From the NCBI GenBank assembly GCA_020747065.1, contig JAGMVK010000004.1:186001-250000 (forward strand): a stretch of DNA of 64,000 nucleotides. Reading direction: 5' to 3'. This document shows, piece after piece, positions 45,006 through 55,456 of this stretch. The notes beneath the pieces are model-generated. The model saw only the letters and a list, made by a program, of their open reading frames with translations, was not told the DNA's origin and made no database searches. Every line of letters starts with the position of its first letter. The first letter of the stretch is position 1. This DNA is from Cadophora sp. MPI-SDFR-AT-0126. Taxonomy: Eukaryota; Ascomycota; Leotiomycetes; Helotiales; Ploettnerulaceae. Made by a program: the position numbers and the translations under genes.

Positions 45006-46388
45006 TCACTTCTCCTTAGCCCACTGCTTCCCACTCCAGAGCCCACCCGTCGTCCAAAGCCAGTAATCCCTTCCCTTGATCAACCAGACCAGAAAGCTAG
45101 GCAATTGGTACCCCATCGCGGCCCCCACTCCTTTACTCTTCCCAATCGGAACCATCTGAGTCTCACGAGTATCCTCCTTGAACACCCGATCTTCCCCAAC
45201 CGAGTCCTTCTCGGCTCCTGAGTCAAGAAGCAGATCGCGCTTGATGTTTGCGCAGAGGATAGGAATGGTTTCGAGGATGAGGTGAACTGCGGGTCGAGCG
45301 GCGGACGATACATCGCCGACGGCGTAGACACCGGCTCCGGCTTTGTCAACACGTAAGGTGGATGGATTGGTATTAACACGTCCATCTGAGGTAAGAAGGG
45401 ATTGATTGATGAATCCAGTGTTGGGTTTGGTGCCGGTGGCAGCGATGTAAAGATCTGCCTCAACCTTCTGGCCATCTTCGAGTGTTATTACCACCGGGCT
45501 GTTGATTTGCGTGTCTCCACCACCAACGGCCTTGACAGAATTGACTCGAGTATTTTTGATAACATTAACTCCCACTTTCGAGAGAAGATCTTCTGCATGT
45601 TTCGCAATGGATGGCCTCAGAACAGGCACGATCTGAGAGCCGGCCGTGTAGACGGTTATGGCTACTTTTGGATTTGTTGGCTTTCCACCAAACCATCCAG
45701 GTCGACCATTCAAATATTCGCCCAGCTATGTTATGAAAAGTTTGGAGTTAGTCAATGGATACTTTCATCTCATGTAAGATAGTTCAACTTCTCAGAAGCC
45801 CAACATGACATCAAAATAACACGAGGGTCGCTTGTTGACGTGAGAGACAAGATTCCAGGAAGTTGGACTTACTTCGCCAGCTACTTCAATGCCAGCAGGT
45901 CCACCTCCTGAAATGACAATTCTTTTGGCAGCCGGGAGTGCCTTTCGAAATTCTGCCCAACTTGCTTGGAGTTCACTTGCATCTCCACTCAAACCAAGCA
46001 ACGGTGAAGGAGTCGAGGCACCCGTGGCGATTACCAAAGCATGATACGCAATCATCTCAGTCTCCCCTTTGGCCAGTTTCACAGATACTTTTCGACTCTC
46101 ATGATCCAGCTCCGTTACTGAGCCATGAACGAAAGTAAACTTGTCTTTCGGATATTGTTCGAACTGTTTAGCGATGCTGACGAAAAGCTTGGACTGGTCG
46201 AACATCTCGTCGGAGATCATGGCACGAGGACAAGCTGGTCGACAAAGGACTTGTGAGGATGAGCTGACAAGGACGATTTCGTAGACATCTTTAGTAAGGT
46301 GAGGGATCGCATGTCTGAGGAGATAGTGAGCCGTTGAAACTCCACCGTAGGAACCGCCAAGTATTACGATCTTCTTGCTCGCCGCCAT
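45006..46388 (-). CDS. AIF/FSP1-type FAD-dependent NAD(P)H oxidoreductase
   Basis: Exons 46388-45873 and 45725-45006 give 411 residues. FAD-binding Rossmann start KIVILGGSYGGVSTAHYLL, then HALVIATGASTPSPLLG and the NAD(P)H Rossmann motif IVISGGGPAGIEVAGE, which ends exactly at the intron, continuing LGEYLNG. The second FAD contact GVYAVGDVSS and the aromatic C-terminus (FLVWLIKGRDYWLWTTGG) are those of the AMID/FSP1 (AIFM2) group of quinone-type oxidoreductases. The CxxC of glutathione-reductase-like enzymes is absent, as expected. Membrane or lipid-droplet association through the C-terminal aromatic stretch is inferred. The 147-bp intron is long for this window. Confidence 0.9.
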
Positions 46389-46946
46389 CAGGGAGAGTTT
46401 CTGTTACAGGAAAAGAAGTGAAAAGGAGGAAATCCAGCGACTAGTGGCGATATATATGTTTCGTGGTTTGCTGCCGAGTCGCTGGTATTGTTTTGTTCAG
46501 ATCCCTGCATCTCGGGCCATTCGCGTTTGGAGGTTCGGAATCTCGCTCTTCGGTGCTCAGTCTTACTTCTGGCTTCTGCTGTGCCACTGCCCAGCTATAC
46601 ATGCATTCATAGGTTCAACAAGGAAATTAGACGCCCTACAATATCCATCCTCTCAGAACGATGTTACAGATTTTAGACTCCCAGGAAATACAGTCCAGCT
46701 AGCAGTTGATAGAAGCTTGTTTAGAGGGTCCTTACGCGCGATCGACGCTAGTGGTGGGGTGATATCTTGCGAAGCTAGCGATAGAAGTTTATTATTGTCA
46801 ACCTCGAAGTGTCGAAATCTACATTATCTTCGACTCGCTTCGAATCCAATTTCAGTCAAGTTTCTCGTAACCCTTTCTAACGAAAACTCAACGATTGGAA
46901 CAAGAGCCCAAGAATTTGTCTTCAAGACACATCACTATTTAGAAAA
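46389..46946. promoter_or_regulatory. Divergent intergenic region
   Basis: 558 bp between the oxidoreductase and the hydrolase-fold gene. A plus-strand frame crossing it (46375-47001) is judged non-coding. No gene seen. Confidence 0.5.
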
Positions 46947-47687
46947 ATGCCACCATCACGTCTCCCCACCAAGTCCGACTTTCCCCAAAACCTCACCCTA
47001 GACATCATCCCACCTCCCTCTGGCAACTCCGTCAACGTTCTCATCCTTCTCCACGGCCTAGGGGATACCCAAAGCTCTTTCAGCACCCTCGGCAAAAACC
47101 TCAACCTCCCAGAAACAGCCTGCATCTCCATCCGCGGCCTGAACCCTATTCCACCAATTTTCACCGGCTCAGAGACGCCCGCTTTCCACTGGGGAGACGA
47201 CGTACTAGTCGATGAAAACAAAGGAGAAATCGACCCTGATGCCGGATTTAAGACGGTGGAGAGCGTGCTTGGTGGGATTGTGCTAAAAGCTTTGACTGAA
47301 AAATGTAGGTTTGAGCCGAGGAATATTCTGTTCCTAGGATTTGGGCAGGGCGGTATGGCGGCTCTGCATCTTGTTTCTAGTGAGAAAGATGAATTTGGTG
47401 GGGTGATCAGTATTGGGGGAAGATTGCCTGCTTCGTCATCGGCATCTTCAGCCTCGTCGAAATGCAAGACACCAGTAATGCTTTGTGGCGGGAGTAGGAG
47501 TTCTCAGGTCACGAGGAGCGCCGTTGATGCAGTCAAGGCGAGGTTTACAGATGTGGAGTATGTGAAGTGGGAGAAGCCAGACGATTCAATGCCAAGGAAT
47601 AGGGAGGAGATGTTACCGCTTATGAGGTTTCTGGCGAGGAGATTGAAGAGTAGAGCCGGGGTGCCAGAGGGGGCCGTGGAGATTTGA
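46947..47687 (+). CDS. Phospholipase/carboxylesterase-fold protein lacking the catalytic triad
   Basis: Intronless, 246 residues, related to acyl-protein thioesterase / Abhydrolase_2. Recognisable: VLILLHGLGDTQSSFSTLGK (oxyanion region), CISIRGLNPIPP, FHWGDD, and FLGFGQGGMAALHL, where family members have GFSQGG: the nucleophile Ser is Gly. The acid region KTPVMLCGGSRSS replaces the usual G-x-x-D-x-V-V, and the C-terminal part (VKWEKPDDSMPRNREEMLPL) lacks the catalytic His. All three triad residues appear lost while the fold and length are kept. A non-enzymatic role is inferred. Reading frame is intact, so it is not a simple pseudogene. Confidence 0.82.
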   Translation: MPPSRLPTKSDFPQNLTLDIIPPPSGNSVNVLILLHGLGDTQSSFSTLGKNLNLPETACISIRGLNPIPPIFTGSETPAFHWGDDVLVDENKGEIDPDAGFKTVESVLGGIVLKALTEKCRFEPRNILFLGFGQGGMAALHLVSSEKDEFGGVISIGGRLPASSSASSASSKCKTPVMLCGGSRSSQVTRSAVDAVKARFTDVEYVKWEKPDDSMPRNREEMLPLMRFLARRLKSRAGVPEGAVEI

Positions 47688-48126
47688 TCATTAGGACCCG
47701 TCAATTTTGCATTGCGTCGGAGTTGGATTCTTTGAGACACGAATAGGAATGGAAATGCATAAATTTATGCGGTATCGCCCTTCTAATTTATTTACTCATT
47801 ATTCTTGCCGTTGCCCTCTCCCGGGATCTTGCCATCGACCTCGTATGATTTTCGTGCAATCAAGTTGTGACTGAAAGGCGCAGCAGCCTCGATCAGATTT
47901 CTTGGTATGTAACGCCTACCTGATCTGAGCTTTTTGTGGCACTAAAGTATACCAGAACTTAGACACATGCTGTAGCATGCGTCGCAGCCCACCCAGATTC
48001 ATTGCCAACTTTGGCTCATGGGAGAGCTTGTTCTGGTGCGCTCAAGGTGCGGCTCTGACTGACCGAAATCTCCACAGCTAGCCGAGGACAATAGGGGAAC
48101 ATATCCTGATACATCCGCATTGTACC
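47688..48126. other. Intergenic, 439 bp, convergent
   Basis: 3' flanks of two convergent genes. No gene seen. Confidence 0.6.
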
Positions 48127-49381
48127 TCAATCTGCCTTTACTTCTACCTCTGCATCCGCGTTCGGCGTCGAGACTTCCGAGCTCGTATTTGGCACCTTCT
48201 TTTCAGAAATGTTCAGTGCATCCATATCGGAAACAGGCACCGTGGGCTCACTGCCACTTTTGCTATTCAGATTCAGACGCTCATTGTCTCTTCGAATCTC
48301 TCTTTGCAACTGCTGGACGGCCTTGATATGTTTCTTACTCTTCTCATGAGCCTTATACTGATTCTCGCTCTTGAAGATCTTCTGACAGACAACACATTCA
48401 ATTTGCTCCACCTCCGACTCCTCGGACTCCGATGAAGGTTCAGATTCTGGCTGTTGAGACTTGGCCCAGTCCTGGACTACGTGATTGTTCAATTTTGCTT
48501 GATTAGCAGCTCGAGACCGTGCAGCTTGTGCTGCGGCTGCTTCTCGCAGGACTTTCTGTCGATCGGCTTCCGTCTGAGAATTTTGAATCACTCTTGGATC
48601 GCGTCTCCTGGAGAAGGCAACAAGCGATCTGACAGCGTCGTTGAATTCCCGAATCCCCTCGTCTCTCAGTCTCTTGTTCTCCTTCTCAATCAGTCGTCTC
48701 GTCGCTCGATCAGGTGCATCTGATGTTCGGTAGGCATCTCTCCAGGAAAAGGTCTTCTTGGTTGAGAAATTCATCCAAACCCTATAAAATGGCTTGACAA
48801 CATCATCGTAGTCGTCTGCCATGCTTCCAAATTCTGGATAATCGACAGGCTCGAGACCTTCCCAGTCGCAGGCCGCATCTTCTTCCTTGGCAACCGTCAC
48901 AAATGTATCCTGAAGCACTCCATAAAAACCATTCGGAGAGTCTGTAAACGGAATGCCTTTGTTGAATCTGCCCATCAAGCCCATAATGTCCCCGGCACTG
49001 GTGAGCCGAACATTGTGTTGGAAATGATCTTCCGCAGGATCATTACTTCCTCCTCTTAGTATCGAGTCACGGTGGGCATCGTACCAGGCTCTTTCCTGGG
49101 GGTCTGAGAGAACTTCGTGAGCAGATTGTACTTCGGCGAATTTCGCCGTCGCATTATCCACATCGCCATAGTTTCTGTCGGGGTGAAGTTCGAGGGCCTT
49201 CCTTCTATATGCTTTCTTGATTCTGCAAGATGTCAGTCTCTTCATTTGCGGAAAAAGAAAACGTTTCGCACTCGTCCTCAGTCGCGTGGCGATCAACACC
49301 AAGTACCTCATAATAACATCTTTTCGCTGGCTCAGTATTCTGAGCACCTGCCCCTGCGCCCGAAGACTGTTGCGCACCCAT
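48127..49381 (-). CDS. JJJ1: J-domain ribosome-biogenesis cochaperone (JJJ1-like)
   Basis: Exons 49381-49272 and 49222-48127 give 401 residues. Splicing joins [15 protein letters not shown] to [19 protein letters not shown]; the HPD triad is present, so it should stimulate an Hsp70. After the J-domain comes the family-specific [45 protein letters not shown], coiled basic regions, and one C2H2 finger [20 protein letters not shown] (C-x2-C-x12-H-x5-H). Yeast Jjj1 acts late in 60S maturation, with Ssa and Rei1. The protein is shorter than yeast's 590 residues and shows only one zinc finger. Confidence 0.92.
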
Positions 49382-49749
49382 GATAGCTGCTTGCGATTAA
49401 AATTTTGCAGCAAAATTTATTTTGTGACGCTGCGCTGCTTGAAAGTTGATTTGGAGGGATTGAAGTTCTGCAGCCTTGTGGTGACATTTAATTCGAGTGG
49501 GTTGGCCACTCTACAGTACAAAGCTATCCAATCGTATTGACTCTTGATAACGATAAGACATAGATCGACTCATTCTCGCTCATTTTGTTTCCATTCCGAG
49601 ACCTCTTCTGCCTCAGGCGCAAACCCGGGGTCTCGGGAAGCTGAACCCCGACTCAGCCTCCTTTCCTTCATCATCAAACAGTCTGAATTGGTACCTACTG
49701 TACTTCCCCTGGGTACTGTTTTCCTTTCAACATCCATCATGCACTTGTC
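49382..49749. promoter_or_regulatory. Divergent intergenic region JJJ1/PFA3
   Basis: 368 bp between divergent start codons. No gene seen. A CCCCGGGGT-rich patch occurs near 49624-49650. Confidence 0.5.
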
Positions 49750-51277
49750 ATGATGGCTACATTGGCACCACCAAGTCATTCCAGATCTCCAAACAGAATG
49801 CCTCGAAAATGGGCTCGCAAATGCGAACGATATATCTGCTTGGGAGCCACTTATTTCCCCTTACTATTCGTCTACTCCCTTACAACTTGGGCCGTATGGG
49901 TTGAGGCCACAATAGGATTTTTGCAGGCTAAAACAACTTGGACGGGTACGACCTCATGCCTGGTATATATGCATTACTAACAGTCTAGGAACCGGTACAT
50001 CCGTCTTGGGGATCGCATTATACATCCTCTTGAACTGGTCCTACACCACCGCTGTATTCACTAGCCCAGGAACTACCACTAGCAATAATGGATACAGCAC
50101 TTTACCAACAAACGCACCACCAGCGGCCACGAATTTCACAGTCAAATCGAACGGGGAGCTGAGATTTTGCAAGAAATGCCAGGCGCGGAAGCCGGATCGA
50201 GCACACCACTGCTCTACTTGCAAAACATGTGTTCTGAAGATGGATCATCATTGCCCATGGCTGGCCACCTGCGTAGGACTGCGAAACTATAAGGCATTCT
50301 TGCTGTTCCTCATTTACACGACGCTCTTCTGCTTTGTCGATTTCGCAGTGTCGGGATATTGGGTCTACAGAGAGATCCTTACCGAAGGGGAGTACACGGA
50401 TGCGTTGATGCCAATCAACTATGTGATGCTCGCGGTGATATCTGGGATAATTGGGTTGGTGCTTGCTGGATTCACAGGATGGCATATCATTCTTGCTTCC
50501 AGGGGCCAGACTACTATCGAATGTCTCGAGACGACAAGATATCTCTCTCCTCTCCGAAAGCAGCACCAGCACCTATCGCAGTCGAGCTACGAACAGCAGC
50601 AGAGAGACATGAATGGGGAGCCAGGTCAGCATGGTCAGCGACATGAGTCCTACGATGCGCTGGAAAGATTCAGAGCTAGAGAGAGGTACGAAGCATATCT
50701 CGACGAGCAAGACTCCGAAAAGCTACCAAGTGCTTTCGACCTGGGACGAAAACGCAACCTACAGCATCTCTTTGGGCCAAGCAAGCTGCTGTGGTTCTTC
50801 CCCATTTGCAATACGACTGGCGATGGATGGAGTTGGGATGCGAGTCCCAAGTGGCTGGAAGCAAGAGAGAAAATCGCTCGCGAGAGGGAAGAGCAACGGC
50901 AGAGAGAACACGCTGCTGGCTGGGGAGCGGACCCGACCCCACAGATACCGCCTGTTCGCGATGGTGCAGGGAGACACTATGTCTCATATCCGAATCGGAC
51001 ACAGTCCAAAGCGGACAGATTGCTGGGAAGAAACCCAGGTGACTACAGCGACGATTCGGTTCCTATGAATAATTTACGGTCAAGGGACCCAGAGGATCAA
51101 TATGATATCAGTAGTGATGAGGACGAGGCTGATAGGAGGGCTTTGGACCGTAAGGCTACACACGGCTGGCCTCAGCGGGTTGGAGTCGTCACGAATACAT
51201 TGTTAGGGAATACGATTGCCCGACAAAAGGATGATGTCCGCGGCTGGGATGGCATTGACGACGGTGGCGTCGATTGA
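49750..51277 (+). CDS. PFA3: DHHC palmitoyltransferase, PFA3-like
   Basis: Exons 49750-49945 and 49989-51277 give 494 residues. The 43-bp intron (TACTAAC branch, TAG) is the shortest I found. Four membrane helices flank a Cys-rich DHHC domain: [22 protein letters not shown], then [20 protein letters not shown] with the catalytic Cys. Helices are at [44 protein letters not shown] and [19 protein letters not shown] TTxE-type motif QTTIECLE follows the last helix. The C-terminal cytosolic tail is long, acidic and charged. Yeast Pfa3 acylates Vac8 at the vacuole. Two further in-frame ATGs occur at 49753 and 49798. Confidence 0.92.
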
Positions 51278-52226
51278 TATTATCTTACAGGCCATATTTG
51301 GAATCATTGGTTGGCGTTACCTGGGCAGGTTGATGTATCATACCCCGGATTTACGATTTGTATGTACTCTTAGAATATGGATGTTACCACTACAACTGGC
51401 ATTTTACTCTGCGTGACAGCATTTAGCTCAAATCAAGAGCCCCTAGCCTTTGGCAGACTATCTCTCCGTATGATATTTGTACAGTGTCTTCAATGGCATT
51501 GTATGTGCTGTCACACTCTAAAAATTGGCTACGGAGGGATGGCTATTTCCGCTGTATCTAAACAGATCAGAAGAGTGACATATCAAATTGCGTGGCGAAA
51601 GTATGTACATGAAAGTTGGATATTAAGAGAGAATACGACGAAGAACAGCAACGCCTGTTAAGATCGAAAGGGAATCTTATTAATATCGAAAGAGAATCCT
51701 GTTAAGATCGAAAGAGAACAGTCGAGATCTGAAGGTCCGGCCCCAAATACGACAACCACGAAATTAACCTGCACTGCCGCTCGGAGACAATTGCACGAGA
51801 AGAATGCTGATAGGAACAAGTAACGGCCCGTGGGAATAATTGCCCTTCATATTGAAAGCCAAGTTGCGTAATATCCATTCAGAGAAGAGGCAAATTTCAA
51901 GTTGCATGATCTGGTAGATGAGGATGACGACTAGCATTGGGAGACATCGCCTTAGGTACAAGATGCTGTTTCCCCCTTCTACCCGGAGTCGTTCGAGATC
52001 GATGCCATGAGAGAATATAGCAAGGATCTCGAGGATAACTTTGTAATCGAGGATAGAACCCCAGATTTCTAGACGTGACAGTCTTGTCTGGGCACGCTGG
52101 ATGTTTGAAAATTTGCCTTCCGCAACCGCATGGATCACAACTTCTACCATCTGGTAAAGTATCCGCAAGCGATAGAAGATGTCGGCTCGTTCGACCAGTT
52201 GCTCAAAGTCTGCAACAGACTTGGGA
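51278..52226. other. Intergenic, 949 bp
   Basis: Contains a three-unit 22-bp tandem repeat (51657-51722) and a minus-strand 158-codon frame (51764-52240) discussed in findings. No established gene. Confidence 0.5.
51657..51722 (+). repeat. Three tandem 22-bp units (ATCGAAAGxGAA)
   Basis: Units 51657-51678, 51679-51700 and 51701-51722 share the core ATCGAAAG(G/A)GAA with a few substitutions. Confidence 0.9.
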
Positions 52227-53610
52227 TTATCGACAGACACCTAGGACTTCAAGAATCATCTCCATATCGGAGGAAGAGACACTCCATCTCGACGCGAAGT
52301 GGGTTTGAGCTGCCGCGAGGAGCGAAGTAGCATCAAAGTCTAGGTAGCGAGACTCGATTGCTTCATATCTCTGAACGACCAACACGATAGTCTTGTTTAG
52401 TTCTTCAGTGCTTCGTTTGAAGGGGTTGGGTGGATTAAGAATTGATGTTAGGCCTGATGGGCGTATTGTTTCCGGAAATGATCCGCATCGACGCCTCGAT
52501 GCGAGGAGAAGTCCTTCGCAGATTGCTAGATGATGTTAGTCGACGACCCAGCAGATCAGAGAGACTTGGATTCTTACGGAAATCTGGGGGTGACAGAAGC
52601 AGAAGCTTCAACTGCTGCTCTAATCGCTCATCATCTTGATCGAAGCGCGAGAGGGGTAGTTTTTCAAGCTCGCTGAGGGTATATGAAGAGCTTGAGACCA
52701 CAGCAGCAACGGTTAGAATCCGACGGCTCGATGGCTCGAAGGGCAGGGAGATGGAGGACCCGTCTTTATTCTGGATGCGAAGGATCTGACTTTGGGCGTC
52801 AAGACCAGCGCGACATCTCCGGAAAAATTCCGAGTATTCGAATGGCGTCTCGGATGTAGGCGGTATAGATGTGCTCGCTGCAGGAGCGGCTGCTCGAGCA
52901 AGTGTCACGCATTTGCGGATGGACCTGACGGTGCTTTCGAAAAGCGGATCGTTTTCGTAGGATGATAACATGGCGCGGATGTTAGGTTCCGACAAGAGCT
53001 TTGAAACACGATTCCGTAGCGTCTCTGCTTGCCACTTGGATACATCTTCTGGAGAAGGAAACCCAATCTTGTTCCGTGGTCTCATGAGACCAGATTGAAT
53101 TTTGTTCTGGTACAATTCGGTTGTAATTTGCAGAAGGTATTCAGCGGTGGCCTGTGGAGTAGTTGGCTCCTGCGGGTCCTTTTGTTGACGATTCTCCACT
53201 AACCATGATAGCAGTCTTGTGGAAATTTCTTGCAAGTCTTTCTTGGGCGCTGATTGTCTTTCACTTCTTGTCTTGCTAGCCTTCGTCTTTTGCTTCTGCT
53301 TTGGCTTTGTAGGCGTTGGCTGATCGTCTGCTTCATCATCTTCTTCGTCGTCCTGGAGTGCTAAATCTTCAAGGTCTTCTGGAGTGAGCTCCGTGTAATC
53401 TCTCCTATGCATCTTTCGCCGTTTGACAGTAACTCGTCTGGGGACTTTCGAGAGGGCTTCGCGGTCATCATCCTCAGATAGACCGTCCGGATTGTCTTCT
53501 CCGTAGTTGGATGACACGTCTTCATGCTTCCGTCTCCGTCTCCGAGTGGCACTGCCACTTTACTGTTCAGTACTCTCAAGTGACTTCGATTCTTCCATGA
53601 CATACCGCAT
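52227..53610 (-). CDS. Unidentified, probably nuclear protein, 427 residues
   Basis: Model: exons 53610-53606 (ATGCG), 53557-52578 and 52525-52227. The second intron is secure (GTAAGA, GACTAAC, TAG; 52 bp) and phase-compatible. The first exon is only 5 nt and rests on donor GTATGT, a phase match and the lack of another ATG. The N-terminus is very basic (RGSATRRRRRKHED), then an acidic patch and Lys/Gln-rich stretch (PTKPKQKQKTKASK). After that an ordered part begins: EISTRLLSWLVENRQQ, TAEYLLQITTELYQNK, TVRSIRKCVTLARAA, FEYSEFFRRCRAGLD. The spliced C-terminus ends SDMEMILEVLGVCR. I do not recognise the family. A DNA- or chromatin-related role is only suggested by the basic tail. Confidence 0.65.
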
Positions 53611-54712
53611 ATGTTAGCTCAGAAGGTTGGATAATTTGGGAGGGGGTCAACTGCGAAAAGTGAGGGGCTTGAGTACCTTGAGTTCGCCTCGAGCCACTAC
53701 CAGAAGAAGGTTTCAATCCGGCGAAGTCTCGTACTATTAGCAGATTCGAAAAGAAGTCGTTTGTTGAGTGTGTCTCTGACCGCCATCAGAGATGTACAGT
53801 ACTTGGAAAATTGAGGCCAAGCTATTGTACGAACATCAATCGAATCGAGGGAAGTTTCCTTTTGACTCTTCTCTGAGAGTGAATGTAACAACTGAAGAAG
53901 AGTACCCCAAGGGAAGTTTCCTTCAGATCATTCTTTTGATTTTCTTCACCTCATGGGGAGAAGGCAAAGGAACAATAAACTAATTATGCTGATAGCTAGA
54001 TTTTAGGAGAATTAGATGGACTGAAACACTGATGTACTTGAGTGTCTCCGAGCATTGGTCATCTCATCAACGCCTCGACAGAGTCAATGAGCCTCTTCTG
54101 CCGGAACACCATGCATATAATTTATTGTCTAGATGACCCAATCATCTTGGCCAATCTATCATGTTCCATAATCAGGGCCACGCGTGGGGACGCAGCCTCG
54201 CTCAACTTCCTCGTGCTAGGGTTTCTCCTGTACCATCGCTGCTATCACACCATGAATTAATGCGTGCTTGTGATTCTGATCATTAGTCGAGTATCCGTGC
54301 TCCTTGGGCAGGATTCGGACGTGGATTCGGGACGTGGGACAGGTTTGCTATCATTTGCTTAGACGGAGAAATTGCGCCGCACAGTCGTGAGTTAATTCGG
54401 TGGATATTCAGGAAGCTAGCTATATGCCATTCAATGGCCTGAAAGCGAAGCAGCCACGCTTTGCCTGGCTGTTGTTTCCGGTTCCGAGAATGCTTGAGAG
54501 TCCTTTGTGGCCAGGTTCATGGAAATCAAGCGAGGAGTTTGTTGTCACTGGGACGCGAGCCGGATGTGATAAACGACGCCCCAGTCATCGAGCGCCCTCT
54601 GATCTTGAAGTCCTCGCACTTGAACGCATTTGACGAAAGTGTTGGTAGTCATGAATATGATCTCGAGCCCACTGCGAAATGGTAGGATCGTCTCTTGATC
54701 GTTCTGCCCAAA
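53611..54712. other. Intergenic, 1.1 kb
   Basis: Upstream of the unidentified nuclear-looking gene and downstream of GPI19. Scattered short frames only. No gene seen. Confidence 0.6.
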
Positions 54713-55456
54713 TCATAAACTCTCGTCATCCTCTATATTCTCCCTCAGCTCGCCATAGAGAACCTCACACACTCCTCCCAATGGAACATCCATCACAGCA
54801 TCCGTACCTTGACTCCACAGAGCCTTCCAATCCTTAATTGTCCTCTCCTTCTCAGCCCGCTCTCTCCTATCCCTTCCCCTATCCTTCTCCTTAACAATGT
54901 TACTCGCGGCTTGTCTCCCCTTCCCATCAATCGTCGCTACATTCGCTGCTTCATCAATGATCGTCTCAATGCTACTCAATGGCAGAGTAAGGTACCCCGT
55001 ATTGTAGCTTGCCAATGCCACATAAATGTACACAATAAGCATAACCAGGAACGAAGGTATAGCCAATGACCACCACCGATCCGGATAATATGTTATGCCT
55101 AGGGCGCGGAGGAAGGGCGAGGGAAGGTAGGACCAGAGAAGGTACATTAAGAAGGTCAGAGACGAGAACAGGTACAGCACGAAGCCATAGTACTCGTAAG
55201 TCGGTACCTTCGGCGAGGCGCGAGGAACAGGCTCTAGTTCATCGGCGGAGGTATCAGGTGTGGTAGGGCGAGAAGGTCGAAGGAGGGAGGTGAGGGATGG
55301 TGAGGGAGGGAGAGGTGTTGGTGGACGACCGTAAAAGGGCGGCGCGAAGAAGTTGTGTTGGAGAGCCGGAGGAGAGGGCGATGAGCTTGATGATAAGTCG
55401 CCCCGGTAGTGGCTTTGGAAGATTGCATCATCTTCATCGGAGGATGAAGAGGGCAT
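54713..55456 (-). CDS. GPI19: GPI19/PIG-P subunit of GPI-GlcNAc transferase
   Basis: Intronless, 247 residues. Part of the ER complex that adds GlcNAc to phosphatidylinositol, the first step of GPI anchor synthesis. The N-terminal 80 residues are Ser/Pro-rich and disordered. The PIG-P domain starts at YEYYGFVLYLFSSLTFLMYLLWSYLP (helix 1), continues ALGITYYPDRWWSLAIPSFL and VMLIVYIYVALASYNTGYL (helix 2), followed by a charged coiled segment and DVPLGGVCEVLYGEL, the family C-terminal motif. The dual-helix spacing and YYPDRWW are diagnostic. Confidence 0.93.
   Translation of the reverse strand: MPSSSSDEDDAIFQSHYRGDLSSSSSPSPPALQHNFFAPPFYGRPPTPLPPSPSLTSLLRPSRPTTPDTSADELEPVPRASPKVPTYEYYGFVLYLFSSLTFLMYLLWSYLPSPFLRALGITYYPDRWWSLAIPSFLVMLIVYIYVALASYNTGYLTLPLSSIETIIDEAANVATIDGKGRQAASNIVKEKDRGRDRRERAEKERTIKDWKALWSQGTDAVMDVPLGGVCEVLYGELRENIEDDESL

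Noticed and set aside
46375..47001. 208-codon plus-strand frame in the divergent intergenic region
   Set aside because: No domain, begins inside the oxidoreductase start and overlaps the hydrolase-fold start in another frame.
52209..52239. 31-bp intron joining the 427-residue gene to the following open frame
   Set aside because: Too short for a spliceosomal intron; the shortest confident intron here is 43 bp.
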